Counted from the first letter of the stretch, positions 6,566 through 15,287 are shown. The stretch is DNA of 64,000 bases from an uncultured Sutterella sp. (GCA_905197905.1 CAJKAP010000008.1:53043-117042), one strand, 5' to 3'. The notes: generated by a model from the sequence alone, not told the origin. Translations and numbers: made by a program.

Positions 6566-7696
6566 ATGGTCCGCCAATTCTGGCTTATTGCTACACAACT
6601 TATCACAATCGCGCTTGCTGTGTGTGGTGTCTATTATCTCTGGACAACGGTCTCCTCTCCGAGCACTCCTGCCGAAACTTCTGCCATTAGTCCGTTTGAC
6701 TTGTCTCATGCGGCCCAAACCGCGTCTCCTTCCGTAGTGACGATTTTGACACGCTCGCGCACCAATCACCCTCTCTCTGAAATTGCAGATGCGACAACTG
6801 GCCTTCTCAATGAACACTCCTTTGATACCCTGGGTAGCGGCGTGATTGTGAGCTCCGATGGCTACATTCTCACCAACCAACACGTTGTTAACGGCATCCC
6901 TGAGCTCATTGTCCAATTAAGCGATGGACAACGCTTTAACGCTTCAATCCTCAATGCCGATAAGGACACGGACTTGGCAGTTCTCAAGGTATTGGCCTCC
7001 AATTTGGCCGCTATTGGAATGGCTCCTACAGAAAAACTCAAAGTAGGTCAGCCCGTTCTCGCGATTGGTAACCCCTTCGCTGTGGGTCAGACGGTCACCG
7101 CAGGCATCATTTCTGCCTTAGGGCGTCATGGGTTTGGTCTCAATAACTATGAAGACTTTATTCAGACCGATGCCGCCATCAACCAAGGAAACTCTGGCGG
7201 TGCACTCGTGGATGCTGAAGGGAAACTCGTCGGGATCAATACTGCTATCTTCTCCCCAGATACCTCTGAAGGCTTTATTGGGATTGGCTTTGCGATTCCT
7301 GTCTCGATGATTCAGAAGGTGCTTCCTGGGCTGATGTCTGGGAACCGCCTTGAACGTGGTTATCTGGGAGTTGTCCCGGTGCAACTAACGCCCGAATACG
7401 CACGTGATTTAGGCTTAGAGGTTGCCAGTGGCGTCATGATCAATTCTGTTATTCAGGGAAGCCCTGCTGCTCGAGCAGGTCTACGTGCTTTTGATGTGAT
7501 TACCCGCATCGGAGAAAATAATGTTTATCAGGTCACGAGTTTCCTCGACTTGATTGCGGCCTTGCCACCCAATACCGACGTGAATGTTACTGTGTTGCGC
7601 GGGAAAGAAACCCTCAACTTCGTGATCCGCATTCGTCCGCGTCCAGAAAACCCGCTTAAACAAAACGCAGATGAGGCGGTTACGAATGTCGCCTAA
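6566..7696 (+). CDS. Membrane-anchored HtrA/DegS-type serine protease, 376 aa
   Basis: This is a periplasmic trypsin-like protease anchored by one N-terminal membrane segment (residues 6-26). The catalytic triad is H106 (TNQHVVNG), D136 (DTDLAVLK) and S210 (QGNSGGAL). A single PDZ domain fills the C-terminal third. The one-PDZ, membrane-anchored layout is that of DegS/AlgW, which cleave the anti-sigma factor RseA/MucA in the envelope stress response; a general quality-control role is the alternative. ATG 6566 follows AGGAG (6553-6557). The in-frame GTG at 6539 lacks a comparable site. Confidence 0.93.
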   Translation: MVRQFWLIATQLITIALAVCGVYYLWTTVSSPSTPAETSAISPFDLSHAAQTASPSVVTILTRSRTNHPLSEIADATTGLLNEHSFDTLGSGVIVSSDGYILTNQHVVNGIPELIVQLSDGQRFNASILNADKDTDLAVLKVLASNLAAIGMAPTEKLKVGQPVLAIGNPFAVGQTVTAGIISALGRHGFGLNNYEDFIQTDAAINQGNSGGALVDAEGKLVGINTAIFSPDTSEGFIGIGFAIPVSMIQKVLPGLMSGNRLERGYLGVVPVQLTPEYARDLGLEVASGVMINSVIQGSPAARAGLRAFDVITRIGENNVYQVTSFLDLIAALPPNTDVNVTVLRGKETLNFVIRIRPRPENPLKQNADEAVTNVA

Positions 7697-7714
7697 GTTC
7701 TAAAGCACACATCG

Positions 7715-7757
7715 GGTGTTGCGGAGTCGGATAATACGACTCCGCAACACCTTTTTT
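7715..7757 (+). terminator. Intrinsic terminator of the DegS-type gene
   Basis: GGTGTTGCGGAGTCG pairs perfectly with CGACTCCGCAACACC across a 7-nt loop and is followed by a run of six T. A strong rho-independent terminator. Confidence 0.93.
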
Positions 7758-7799
7758 ATTCACACAGAGAGGGAGCTTACGTCGCCTCACAAGATTCCT

Positions 7800-7841
7800 C
7801 ATACGGTTCGCCAATTTTTCTAAAAACTGACGAACCGTATG
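7800..7841. repeat. 11-bp inverted repeat between degS-type gene and tatC
   Basis: CATACGGTTCG (7800-7810) and CGAACCGTATG (7831-7841) are perfect inverted repeats with a 20-nt loop that itself contains an A/T inverted stretch. It lies between two convergent genes, each of which has its own terminator nearer the stop codon. Function unknown. Confidence 0.6.
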
Positions 7842-7851
7842 GCATTTTGAA

Positions 7852-7914
7852 AAAGATAAAGAAAGGGGGCGTTACTAAAATCTGGAAAACCTGACTTTTG
7901 CAACACCCCCCTTT
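7852..7914 (-). terminator. Probable terminator of the his-tat run
   Basis: On the minus strand a G-run arm ending in GTGTT (7905-7914 side) pairs with AACGCCCCC (about 7865-7873), with a bulge, and is followed by TTTCTTTATCTTTTTC. It lies 24 nt after the tatC stop. Confidence 0.65.
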
Positions 7915-7937
7915 GTTATTGAAGGCTAAAGATAGAA

Positions 7938-8738
7938 TTACTCATCCTCTTCTTCGTCCTTCGGCATATTGTCGATATCGTTCTGTGTTTTCCCGAAGAA
8001 CTTCACTAACCAAATTCCAGTTTGGAAGAGGATGACTAAGGGCAATGCCAAGAGCAATTGCGAAAGCACATCTGGTGGAGTAAAGATAGCGGCCACCACA
8101 AAGGCGCCCACAATCACAAACGGGCGGGCCTTCACAAGTTTTTCATAAGAAGCGAGACCCACATGATTCAAGACCATCACAACGATTGGTACTTCAAAGG
8201 TCAAGCCAAAGGCAAAGAACATCGATAGCACAAAGCTAAAGTACGAATCAATGTCTGGTGCAAAGTTCACGCTAGCTGGAGAGAATCCTGCGATGAACTG
8301 AAACACCATACGGAAAACGATGAAGTAGCAATACGCCATACCTAAGGCAAACATCACAATGGATGAAACCAAAATAGGTAATGCTAAACGCTTTTCTCGG
8401 CGATAAAGGGCAGGGGCAATATAAGCCCAAGCCTGATAGAGCACATAAGGAAGCGCTATCAAGAAGGCCACAAAGAGCGTAACCTTCAGTGGCACCATAA
8501 ATGGTGCCACCACACCCGTTGCAAGCAGCTTTACCCCTTGAGGCAAGGCCACCATCAACGGTTGACTCAAATAGTCAAAAATGGTTCTCATAAACGGCGA
8601 TAACACCGCGAAAACCACAATGACGGCAATTGCGGCACGCACAGTGCGATTGCGCAATTCAACCAGATGAGAAATGAGCGGCTGCTCATTCATCGGATCG
8701 TCCGGCATGTCTACGTCAGTTTTGTTATTGTCAGCCAT
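7938..8738 (-). CDS. tatC: Sec-independent translocase subunit TatC
   Basis: TatC is the six-span inner-membrane receptor for twin-arginine signal peptides. The 266-residue protein shows the conserved N-terminal segment PLISHLVELRNRTVRA (about residues 19-34), the FMVPLKVTLF and PYVLYQAWAYIAPALYRREKR region, a long periplasmic loop, and FGLTFEVPIVVMVL with the conserved glutamate. A charged C-terminal tail (DMPKDEEEDE-type, acidic) follows. It is the last gene of the co-directional run, 11 bp after tatB. Confidence 0.97.
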   Translation of the reverse strand: MADNNKTDVDMPDDPMNEQPLISHLVELRNRTVRAAIAVIVVFAVLSPFMRTIFDYLSQPLMVALPQGVKLLATGVVAPFMVPLKVTLFVAFLIALPYVLYQAWAYIAPALYRREKRLALPILVSSIVMFALGMAYCYFIVFRMVFQFIAGFSPASVNFAPDIDSYFSFVLSMFFAFGLTFEVPIVVMVLNHVGLASYEKLVKARPFVIVGAFVVAAIFTPPDVLSQLLLALPLVILFQTGIWLVKFFGKTQNDIDNMPKDEEEDE

Positions 8739-8749
8739 CGTTTATCTCT

Positions 8750-9415
8750 TTAGCGATAAATACGAGCTCGATTGGAGCGCACACGAGCACCCAGGCGACG
8801 ATTACTGCCGCCTAATTTCTGCTCACGCATACCCAACTCTCGGCGAAGACGTTCCACTTCGCGCGCTAACTCATCCACTGAAGGACCAGAACGATAGCGC
8901 TTGGGGAACACTTTGGGCTCTTTCCACTCATAAGTTGGGGTCGGTGCTTGAGGTTCTGCACCAGTCCACCCATAGAAATCCGCCAATTCCTCTTCACTTT
9001 GAGCGGACACCGTTGTCACCGTATTTTCAGTGACGGAGTCACCAGTTATCGAATCGACTTCTTTTCCCATCTCTGAAAGCGATTTTTGAGCGGCGTCGAC
9101 CGATTCATCAAGACTTGTCTTCGTTTCCGCGACAGTCTTCTCGAATTGGGAAGCGGATTTCTCGATATCGTTTGCAGACTTCTGCACCGTGCTCTTCACC
9201 TCATTGGCAAGCGCACGTGCCTGATCTTGGAGCTGTTTGAGCTCCGCAAAATCTGCTTCGCGGTTGATGTCTGACTTGACTTGGGAAACAAAACGCTGCG
9301 CCTTACCAATCCACTCGCCGGCTGTTTTAGCAACCGTCGGTAGTTTTTCAGGGCCTAGTACGACCAGCGCGACAACACCGACGACTAGCATTTCGCTAAA
9401 ACCAAAATCGAACAT
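8750..9415 (-). CDS. tatB: Sec-independent translocase subunit TatB
   Basis: TatB joins TatC in the receptor complex. The N-terminus MFDFGFSEMLVVGVVALVVLGPEKLP is the single membrane helix plus the hinge glutamate-proline typical of TatB. An amphipathic helix and a long charged tail follow. Residues about 65-125 are predicted coiled coil (ALANEVKSTVQKS, ASQFEKTVAE, DAAQKSLSEMGKEVD). At 221 residues it is longer than the E. coli protein, with a basic Arg-rich end. It is separated from tatA by 175 bp holding a strong hairpin. Confidence 0.95.
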   Translation of the reverse strand: MFDFGFSEMLVVGVVALVVLGPEKLPTVAKTAGEWIGKAQRFVSQVKSDINREADFAELKQLQDQARALANEVKSTVQKSANDIEKSASQFEKTVAETKTSLDESVDAAQKSLSEMGKEVDSITGDSVTENTVTTVSAQSEEELADFYGWTGAEPQAPTPTYEWKEPKVFPKRYRSGPSVDELAREVERLRRELGMREQKLGGSNRRLGARVRSNRARIYR

Positions 9416-9435
9416 CTTTCTTTTCCAATACTGAA

Positions 9436-9468
9436 AAGCCGCGGTCAGTCATCCGACTGCCGCGGCTT
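9436..9468 (-). promoter_or_regulatory. Strong hairpin between tatA and tatB
   Basis: AAGCCGCGG and CCGCGGCTT are perfect inverted arms, extended inward by CAGTC/GACTG with one bulged base. The hairpin sits about 20 nt before the tatB ATG and has only a short TT after it on the minus strand, so it looks more like an RNA-processing or stability element, or a partial attenuator, than a full terminator. Confidence 0.6.
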
Positions 9469-9590
9469 GGTGTTGTGCCGCAGACCAACAAAAGCGATCA
9501 GCGATCCTTTTTCTTATAGATAATGGGTGCTCGACACATTCACAAAGTACGCAAGGCGTCGGTTAGCTAACCGCGCACGGGCAATAAAAA

Positions 9591-9827
9591 TTAACCCTGA
9601 ACCTTGTCTTTGTTTTCAGGCTCGGCAACCTTTTCGCTTGCTTCGGGCTTCTTGTCCTGAGCGATTTCTTTCTTAGCTTCTGGGGTATCAGCTTCAGCCA
9701 TACCTTCCTTAAAGCCCTTGATAGCTCCACCCAAGTCTTTGCCCAAGTTCTTGAGTTTGCCAGTACCGAAAACCAAAACCACGATGGCCAAAACGATCAG
9801 CCAATGCCATACAGATAGGGATCCCAT
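9591..9827 (-). CDS. tatA: Sec-independent translocase subunit TatA
   Basis: TatA forms the protein-conducting assembly of the Tat system. The 78-residue protein has a short N-terminal span (SVWHWLIVLAIVVLVFG), the FGTGKLKNLGKDLGGAIKGFKEG amphipathic helix with the conserved FG hinge, and an acidic/lysine-rich tail (residues about 48-78). It lies 14 bp after the HIT gene. Confidence 0.97.
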   Translation of the reverse strand: MGSLSVWHWLIVLAIVVLVFGTGKLKNLGKDLGGAIKGFKEGMAEADTPEAKKEIAQDKKPEASEKVAEPENKDKVQG

Positions 9828-9841
9828 AATTTACTCTCCGA

Positions 9842-10180
9842 TTATTTCCACGGTTGGGGACCGCCCAACACATGAACATGTAAATGATCGACTTCTTGAC
9901 CACCATCGTGGCCAGTGTTGATGATGACACGGAAACCATTAAGCGCCCCTTCCTGGATTGCTAATTTACGTGTCAGAGATAGCATTTTACCTAAAAGCGG
10001 CGTATCAGCATCTTCAGCGTGAGCCAACGATGTAATGTGCTTCTTCGGAATAATGAGCAAATGCACCGGCGCCTTCGGATGAATGTCTTTAAAGGCAATC
10101 ACTTCGTCGTCTTCATAGACTTTGGTCGCCGGGATTTCGCCACGAGCAATTTTACAGAACAAACAATCTTCAAGTTGCAT
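9842..10180 (-). CDS. hinT: HIT-family purine nucleoside phosphoramidase (HinT)
   Basis: The 112-residue protein belongs to the histidine triad family, which hydrolyses adenosine 5'-phosphoramidates and lysyl-AMP. N-terminal CLFCKIARGEIPATKVYEDD is the family signature. The active-site triad is H99, H101 and H103 in VDHLHVHVLGG, with H103 the likely nucleophile. In betaproteobacteria this gene commonly sits between hisE and tatA, as here. A 140-bp gap separates it from hisE. Confidence 0.95.
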   Translation of the reverse strand: MQLEDCLFCKIARGEIPATKVYEDDEVIAFKDIHPKAPVHLLIIPKKHITSLAHAEDADTPLLGKMLSLTRKLAIQEGALNGFRVIINTGHDGGQEVDHLHVHVLGGPQPWK

Positions 10181-10320
10181 GTCTACCTCTTTTCTTTTGT
10201 TCCAAAGCTAAAAAACTCATCGATCATGAGGTCTTTGACTTTTGGATATCTTTTAATCTTACCATTAGAGTGCATAGTGCACCACCTTCCAACAGAGGTG
10301 TTCCTATGAACTACTTTTTC

Positions 10321-10650
10321 TTAATCCTGGGGACGAGATGCTTTTTCGTCTAAACCAGAAAGCCCTTCACGTCGTGCCAATTCATTCAACACGTCCTTTG
10401 GGCTCAAATCATAATAAGAAAGCATTACGAGAGTATGAAACCAAAGGTCTGCGCACTCATAAATAATCTTTTTGGGGTCAGCGTCTTTCGCTGCCATCAC
10501 CGTTTCGCATGCCTCTTCCCCCACCTTCTTGAGGAAACCATCGGGCCCCTTTTTGAAAAGTTTGGCGACATAAGACTTTTCTGGATCCATGCCCTTTCGC
10601 GATTCAATTACAGCGGCTAAGCGCTCCAACACATCTTCATTTTTATTCAC
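10321..10650 (-). CDS. hisE: Phosphoribosyl-ATP diphosphatase HisE
   Basis: HisE hydrolyses phosphoribosyl-ATP to phosphoribosyl-AMP, the second step of histidine synthesis. The 109-residue protein has the all-alpha MazG-like fold with KVGEEACETVMAAKD and YECADLWFHTLVMLSYYDL. The start chosen is GTG 10650, which overlaps the hisI stop by 8 nt and gives the normal length. The in-frame upstream extension lies inside hisI. Separate hisI and hisE genes, rather than the hisIE fusion of enteric bacteria, are usual for betaproteobacteria. Confidence 0.92.
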   Translation of the reverse strand: MNKNEDVLERLAAVIESRKGMDPEKSYVAKLFKKGPDGFLKKVGEEACETVMAAKDADPKKIIYECADLWFHTLVMLSYYDLSPKDVLNELARREGLSGLDEKASRPQD

Positions 10651-11038
10651 GATACATCTCCCTGGGATCCTTGAGTGGGTCAGAAGTAATTTTCCACGAA
10701 CGATCTTCACTCTGAAGTGTTCGATAAAAACAACTGGCTCGTCCCGTATGACAAGCAATACCGCCCTTTTGGTGCACTTTGTAAAGCACAGCGTCGCCGT
10801 CGCAATCTAGCTGCACGCTCACGAGCACCTGTATGTTGCCTGATTCTTCACCTTTGCGCCATAGTTTCTGACGAGAGCGAGAAAAGTAAACCGCTCTTCC
10901 CGTCTCTGCTGTTTCTTCTAGGGCTTCTCTATTTGCCCAAGCAAGCATAAGCACTTTCCCAGACTCGGCATCTTGTGTCACAACTGGCACAAGGCCGCGA
11001 TCGTCAAAAGCCACTTCATCGAGCCAATTCATTATCAA
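10643..11038 (-). CDS. hisI: Phosphoribosyl-AMP cyclohydrolase HisI
   Basis: HisI opens the purine ring of PR-AMP, the third step of histidine synthesis. The 131-residue protein contains metal-binding motifs VQLDCDGDAVLYKVHQKGGIACHTGRASCFYR, with the zinc cysteines in DCDGD, ACHTG and SCFY. YFSRSRQKLWRKGEESGN is also highly conserved. Two ATG codons (11038 and 11032) are possible starts. It lies 21 bp after hisF. Confidence 0.96.
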   Translation of the reverse strand: MIMNWLDEVAFDDRGLVPVVTQDAESGKVLMLAWANREALEETAETGRAVYFSRSRQKLWRKGEESGNIQVLVSVQLDCDGDAVLYKVHQKGGIACHTGRASCFYRTLQSEDRSWKITSDPLKDPREMYRE

Positions 11039-11059
11039 ATGCCCCTCTAACTGTTTCAG

Positions 11060-11833
11060 TCAGTTAAGGCGCACAGGGATACCCTGTGCACGCATAAAGG
11101 TTTTCGCTTCCTGGATGGAATATTCTCCAAAGTGAAAGATCGAGGCTGCCAGAACCGCATCGGCGCCACCCCTGGTGACGCCCTCGGCCAAGTGCTTTAG
11201 ATTTCCTACGCCACCTGAAGCAATCACGGGAATACTCACTGCGTCCGAAATCGTTCGAGTGAGTTCCAGATCAAAGCCAGCCTTCGTGCCATCGGCATCC
11301 ATACTCGTGAGAAGAATTTCGCCTGCGCCCAATGATTCGACTTTTTTGGCCCACTCGAGCGCATCGAGCCCAGTATTATCTCGTCCGGAACGCACATAAA
11401 CGTCCCAACCCTTGCTCGGATCTTGACGATCGCGACGACGAGCATCGATTGCGCAAACAATGCACTGACTGCCGTAGAGGGATGCAGCCTCACCAATCAG
11501 ATCTGGGTTCTGAATCCCTGCGGTATTGATCGAAATTTTGTCGGCGCCAGCGTTCAGGAGTTGACGAATATTACGCAACTCTCGAACGCCACCGCCCACC
11601 GTTAACGGAATAAAGACTTGTTGTGCTACCTTTTCAATCACATGCAGAATCGTATCGCGTGCATCTAGGCTTGCGGTGATATCCAAAAATGTGATTTCAT
11701 CGGCCCCCTCTTGGTCGTAGCGACGAGCAACCTCAACAGGGTCGCCCGCGTCTCGCAGATTGAGGAAGTTCACCCCTTTTACCACTCGGCCGTTATTAAC
11801 GTCCAAGCAAGGGATAATTCGTTTTGCCAACAT
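11060..11833 (-). CDS. hisF: Imidazole glycerol phosphate synthase cyclase subunit HisF
   Basis: HisF is the (beta-alpha)8 cyclase that joins with the glutaminase HisH. General acid/base residues are D11 (IIPCLDV) and D130 (CAIDARR). Phosphate-binding motifs TVGGGVR and IASGGVGN are present. The start chosen is ATG 11833, preceded by GGAGG and giving the usual 257 residues. An ATG 12 nt upstream is in frame but would place the GGAGG inside the gene. Confidence 0.96.
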   Translation of the reverse strand: MLAKRIIPCLDVNNGRVVKGVNFLNLRDAGDPVEVARRYDQEGADEITFLDITASLDARDTILHVIEKVAQQVFIPLTVGGGVRELRNIRQLLNAGADKISINTAGIQNPDLIGEAASLYGSQCIVCAIDARRRDRQDPSKGWDVYVRSGRDNTGLDALEWAKKVESLGAGEILLTSMDADGTKAGFDLELTRTISDAVSIPVIASGGVGNLKHLAEGVTRGGADAVLAASIFHFGEYSIQEAKTFMRAQGIPVRLN

Positions 11834-11882
11834 AAGTCCTCCCATTTGAGGGTCGACTTCGGTAGAGGGCTTTCCACTCTAC

Positions 11883-12623
11883 TTAGTCGTTTTCTTCAAC
11901 AAGTGCCAGGGCTTCTTTGAAGTCCAAGGTGCCTTCATAGAGGGAACGACCCAAAATGGCACCCATAATCCCCGAAGATTCCACTTCTAAAAGTCGTTTA
12001 ATGTCGTTGATATCGCGAATGCCACCTGAAGCGATCACAGGCACGCTCACAGCTTCTGCAAGAGCGACCGTGGCTTCAATGTTGCATCCCGTGAGCATAC
12101 CGTCACGAGCAATATCGGTATAGAGGAAAGCCTCAACGCCGTAGTCCTCAAATTTCTTAGCTAAGTCAATCACGCTATTGCCAGTCACAGACTGCCAACC
12201 GTCGGTTGCGACTTTGCCGTCTTTGCCATCTAAGGCCACTATGATTTGACCACCGAAATTAGAGCAAGCGTCATGCAAGAAGCCTGGACGCTTAATGGCT
12301 GCCGTCCCAATGACCGCATAATCAATCCCAGCATCGATGTAGCGTTCGAGCTGTTCAAGGCTGCGCAATCCACCGCCCAACTCGATGTCCATCTCATCAC
12401 GCACCTCCTCAACGATTTCTCGAATAAGAGCGGCGTTCACTGGTTTACCTGTTGCTGCGCCATCTAAGTCCACAATATGCAACGATTCTGCACCCTGATC
12501 CGCCCACTGACGGGCGATAGCGACTGGGTCGGAAGAATAGACGGTGATATTGTTTTTCAAATCCCCCTGTTGGAGGCGGACGCATTGTCCGTTTTTGATA
12601 TCAATCGCTGGAATTAACAACAT
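11883..12623 (-). CDS. hisA: ProFAR isomerase HisA
   Basis: HisA is the (beta-alpha)8 isomerase that converts ProFAR to PRFAR, the substrate of HisHF. D8 (LLIPAIDIKNGQCVRLQQGD) and the central aspartate in LYTDIARDGM are the catalytic pair, with phosphate-binding ELGGGLRS and VIASGGIRD. The length (246 aa) is normal. It lies between hisH and hisF as usual. Confidence 0.97.
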   Translation of the reverse strand: MLLIPAIDIKNGQCVRLQQGDLKNNITVYSSDPVAIARQWADQGAESLHIVDLDGAATGKPVNAALIREIVEEVRDEMDIELGGGLRSLEQLERYIDAGIDYAVIGTAAIKRPGFLHDACSNFGGQIIVALDGKDGKVATDGWQSVTGNSVIDLAKKFEDYGVEAFLYTDIARDGMLTGCNIEATVALAEAVSVPVIASGGIRDINDIKRLLEVESSGIMGAILGRSLYEGTLDFKEALALVEEND

Positions 12624-12674
12624 CGCGATCAGCCTTTATTTGCTTATAACTCCGTTAAACACCCTGAGAAAAAA

Positions 12675-13310
12675 CTAGGGTGTCCAAGTAACAAAATTCC
12701 GGAAGAGTTTTAAGCCACATTCGGCACTCTTTTCCGGGTGAAACTGCGTGGCAAAAACATTGTCTCGAGCCACCGCACTGGTGAAATCAAAACCATAGTT
12801 TGTGCACGCCGCACAAAGTGTACCCTCTGCGGGCTCAACATAGTAGCTGTGCACAAAATAAAACCACGCATCTTCGGGTATACCCTGCCATAAAGGATGA
12901 GGTTGAGATGCTTTTACGCTATTCCAACCCATCTGTGGTACCTTCAGACGCACACCGTTTTCTTGCATATTGGTAGGAAAACGTTTCACTCGTCCCGGAT
13001 AGATCCCCAAACCAGCAATATTACCCTCTTCCGAGAAGTCAAAGAGCATTTGTAGCCCAATACAAATCGCTAAAACAGGTTTTGTCTTTAACACTGTGCG
13101 CACAGCTCTTTCCAAACCGCTCTCGAACAAATTTTTCATGCAGTCTGGCATTGCTCCTTGACCTGGAAAAATCACTCGGTCTGCCGCTAAAACCGCAACA
13201 GGGTCATTGCTAATGGTGATTTCCGCGTTAAGATCACGCGTCGCGTAAGCGGCAGCACGCTTGACACTGTGCAAATTGCCACTACCATAATCAACGATGA
13301 CGAGTTTCAT
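12675..13310 (-). CDS. hisH: Imidazole glycerol phosphate synthase glutaminase subunit HisH
   Basis: This class I glutamine amidotransferase supplies ammonia to HisF. The catalytic triad is C83 (AICIGLQML), H191 and E193 (TQFHPEKS). Oxyanion-strand residues PGQGAMPDCM are visible. The ATG overlaps the hisB stop by 4 nt (ATGA), so the two are translationally coupled. 211 aa, normal. Confidence 0.97.
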   Translation of the reverse strand: MKLVIVDYGSGNLHSVKRAAAYATRDLNAEITISNDPVAVLAADRVIFPGQGAMPDCMKNLFESGLERAVRTVLKTKPVLAICIGLQMLFDFSEEGNIAGLGIYPGRVKRFPTNMQENGVRLKVPQMGWNSVKASQPHPLWQGIPEDAWFYFVHSYYVEPAEGTLCAACTNYGFDFTSAVARDNVFATQFHPEKSAECGLKLFRNFVTWTP

Positions 13311-13951
13311 AGCACACCTTTCGTGGAAGGAATGGCACTGAGTGCGCGTTCATCATAAGAAACAGCCATACGCAGAGCGCGACCAAAAGCCTTAAAAAGG
13401 CTCTCAGCCTGGTGATGTGCATTCAAGCCTTCTAGGTTATCCATATGAAGCGTAATACCTGCCGCATTGACAAACCCTTGGAAAAATTCACGCACAAGCT
13501 CAGTGTCCATTTCACCCAAATAAGGACGTGTGAAATTACAACGGAAAAAAAGTCCAGGGCGTCCGGAGCAGTCAATCACCACACGACTTAATGCCTCATC
13601 AAGGGGGACATAACTGTGTCCATAACGAGTAATGCCTTGTTTATTGCCCAACGCGGCTTTTAGTGCAGTACCGAGTGCAATCCCAGTATCTTCCACCAGA
13701 TGGTGTGCATCGACGTGAGTGTCGCCTTTGGCTACAATTTTGAGGCCGACAAGCCCATGGCGAGCGATCTGCTCAAGCATATGGTCAAAGAAACCGACTC
13801 CAGTGCTAATCTCAGAAGAAAAGCTATCCAAATTGAGAGCGAGCGAAATTTGGGTTTCTTTCGTGACACGATTCACTTCAGCCACGCGGTCTTCTCTCGG
13901 TTCCATAAGTCTTCCTTTGTATGATGGAGTTTCAGCGGAGGAGCCGATCAT
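13307..13951 (-). CDS. hisB: Imidazoleglycerol-phosphate dehydratase HisB
   Basis: HisB dehydrates IGP using two manganese ions. Metal-binding motifs are FFDHMLEQIARHG, DAHHLVEDTGIALG and NAHHQAES. It is the single-domain dehydratase and not the fused phosphatase form, so histidinol-phosphatase must be encoded elsewhere. Two starts are plausible: ATG 13951 after AAGGAG (214 aa) and ATG 13906 after AAGGA (199 aa, closer to the family length). Most of the extra N-terminus has no family counterpart, so 13906 may be the true start. hisC, which often lies between hisD and hisB, is absent. Confidence 0.95.
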   Translation of the reverse strand: MIGSSAETPSYKGRLMEPREDRVAEVNRVTKETQISLALNLDSFSSEISTGVGFFDHMLEQIARHGLVGLKIVAKGDTHVDAHHLVEDTGIALGTALKAALGNKQGITRYGHSYVPLDEALSRVVIDCSGRPGLFFRCNFTRPYLGEMDTELVREFFQGFVNAAGITLHMDNLEGLNAHHQAESLFKAFGRALRMAVSYDERALSAIPSTKGVL

Positions 13952-13988
13952 TACAGCTCCTTCCGCTTGTTTTTTGCGTCTCTTTCGG

Positions 13989-15287
13989 TTATTTCTTTAG
14001 GCGATAACGAGCCGATTCAGAGTGGGCAATGAGCGATTCGCCCTGCGCCAAAGTCGAAGCGATACGGCCCAAAACTTCAACCCCTTCTTCCGAAACAAGC
14101 AGCATCGAGGTGCGCTTCTGGAAGTCATAAACTCCTAAGGGCGAGCTGAATCGCGCCGTACGAGACGTGGGCAACACATGGTTCGGTCCAGCACAGTAGT
14201 CACCCAATGCCTCAGAAGTGAAGCGACCCAAGAAAAGTGCACCAGCGTGGTGAATCTTTGTAGCCCAGTATTCAGGATCATCCACCGATAATTCCAAGTG
14301 TTCCGGTGCAATACGATCCGCAACGGCGCAAGCTTCCTCCAAATCCTTGGTGACAATAATGGCACCACGATTTTTCAAACTTTTCTCGATGATGCCTTTA
14401 CGCGGCATCAAGGGGAGTTGACGCTCAATCGAAGCCTGAACTGCGGAGGCAAACTCAGCATCTGGCGTGAGCAAAATGGCCTGCGCCAACTCGTCGTGCT
14501 CTGCCTGGCTAAAGAGGTCCATCGCAATCCAATCGGGGTTTGTCTTACCGTCGCAAATGATCAAAATTTCAGAGGGGCCAGCGATCATGTCAATGCCCAC
14601 ACGCCCAAATACGTAGCGCTTGGCAGCTGCTACATAGGCGTTACCTGGACCCACGATCTTGTCAACACTAGGAATAGTCTTCGTGCCATAAGCAAGAGCA
14701 GCTACAGCCTGTGCTCCACCAATTGCCCAAGCACGTGTCACGCCTGAAAGGCTTGCTGCGGCCAACACAAGGGGATTTTTTTCACCACCTGGCGTCGGGA
14801 CTACCATTTCGATATGCTTCACACCAGCAACTTTTGCAGGCATAGCATTCATCAACACAGAACTTGGATACGCAGCCTTGCCACCAGGAACATAAAGACC
14901 AACTGAGTCAATTGGCGTCACACGGAGGCCTAGCTTGTTACCCAGTTTATCGGTGACTGAGAAGCTCTCAAGTCTTTCATTTTCATGGAATTCACGAATA
15001 CGATCTGCAGCAGCAATCAGTGCTTCACGCTGGTCAACAGGCAAAGAATCTAGTGCTGCGCGCATTTCTTCTGCCGTAATGAGCAACTCATCCATGGAGT
15101 TCACAGACATACGGTCAAAACGATTCGTGTATTCCAACACTGCTTCATCACCACGGGCACGCACGTCTTGGACAATCGCTTCTGCGCGGCGAGTAATGTC
15201 CACATCAACGCTAGCGTCCACGGCTACGAGCTCTTCGAATTCCTTAATGAAATCACTATTTGCGGTATTTAACTGGCGTACAAACAT
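13989..15287 (-). CDS. hisD: Histidinol dehydrogenase HisD
   Basis: HisD oxidises histidinol to histidine in two NAD-dependent steps. The protein (432 aa) shows YVPGGKAAYPSSVLMNA, GPGNAYVAAAKRYVFG, the zinc-site SQAEHDE (glutamine and histidine ligands) and the catalytic APEHLEL. Length and all key motifs are normal. It begins 142 bp after hisG; that gap has A-rich sequence and no clear promoter. Confidence 0.97.
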   Translation of the reverse strand: MFVRQLNTANSDFIKEFEELVAVDASVDVDITRRAEAIVQDVRARGDEAVLEYTNRFDRMSVNSMDELLITAEEMRAALDSLPVDQREALIAAADRIREFHENERLESFSVTDKLGNKLGLRVTPIDSVGLYVPGGKAAYPSSVLMNAMPAKVAGVKHIEMVVPTPGGEKNPLVLAAASLSGVTRAWAIGGAQAVAALAYGTKTIPSVDKIVGPGNAYVAAAKRYVFGRVGIDMIAGPSEILIICDGKTNPDWIAMDLFSQAEHDELAQAILLTPDAEFASAVQASIERQLPLMPRKGIIEKSLKNRGAIIVTKDLEEACAVADRIAPEHLELSVDDPEYWATKIHHAGALFLGRFTSEALGDYCAGPNHVLPTSRTARFSSPLGVYDFQKRTSMLLVSEEGVEVLGRIASTLAQGESLIAHSESARYRLKK

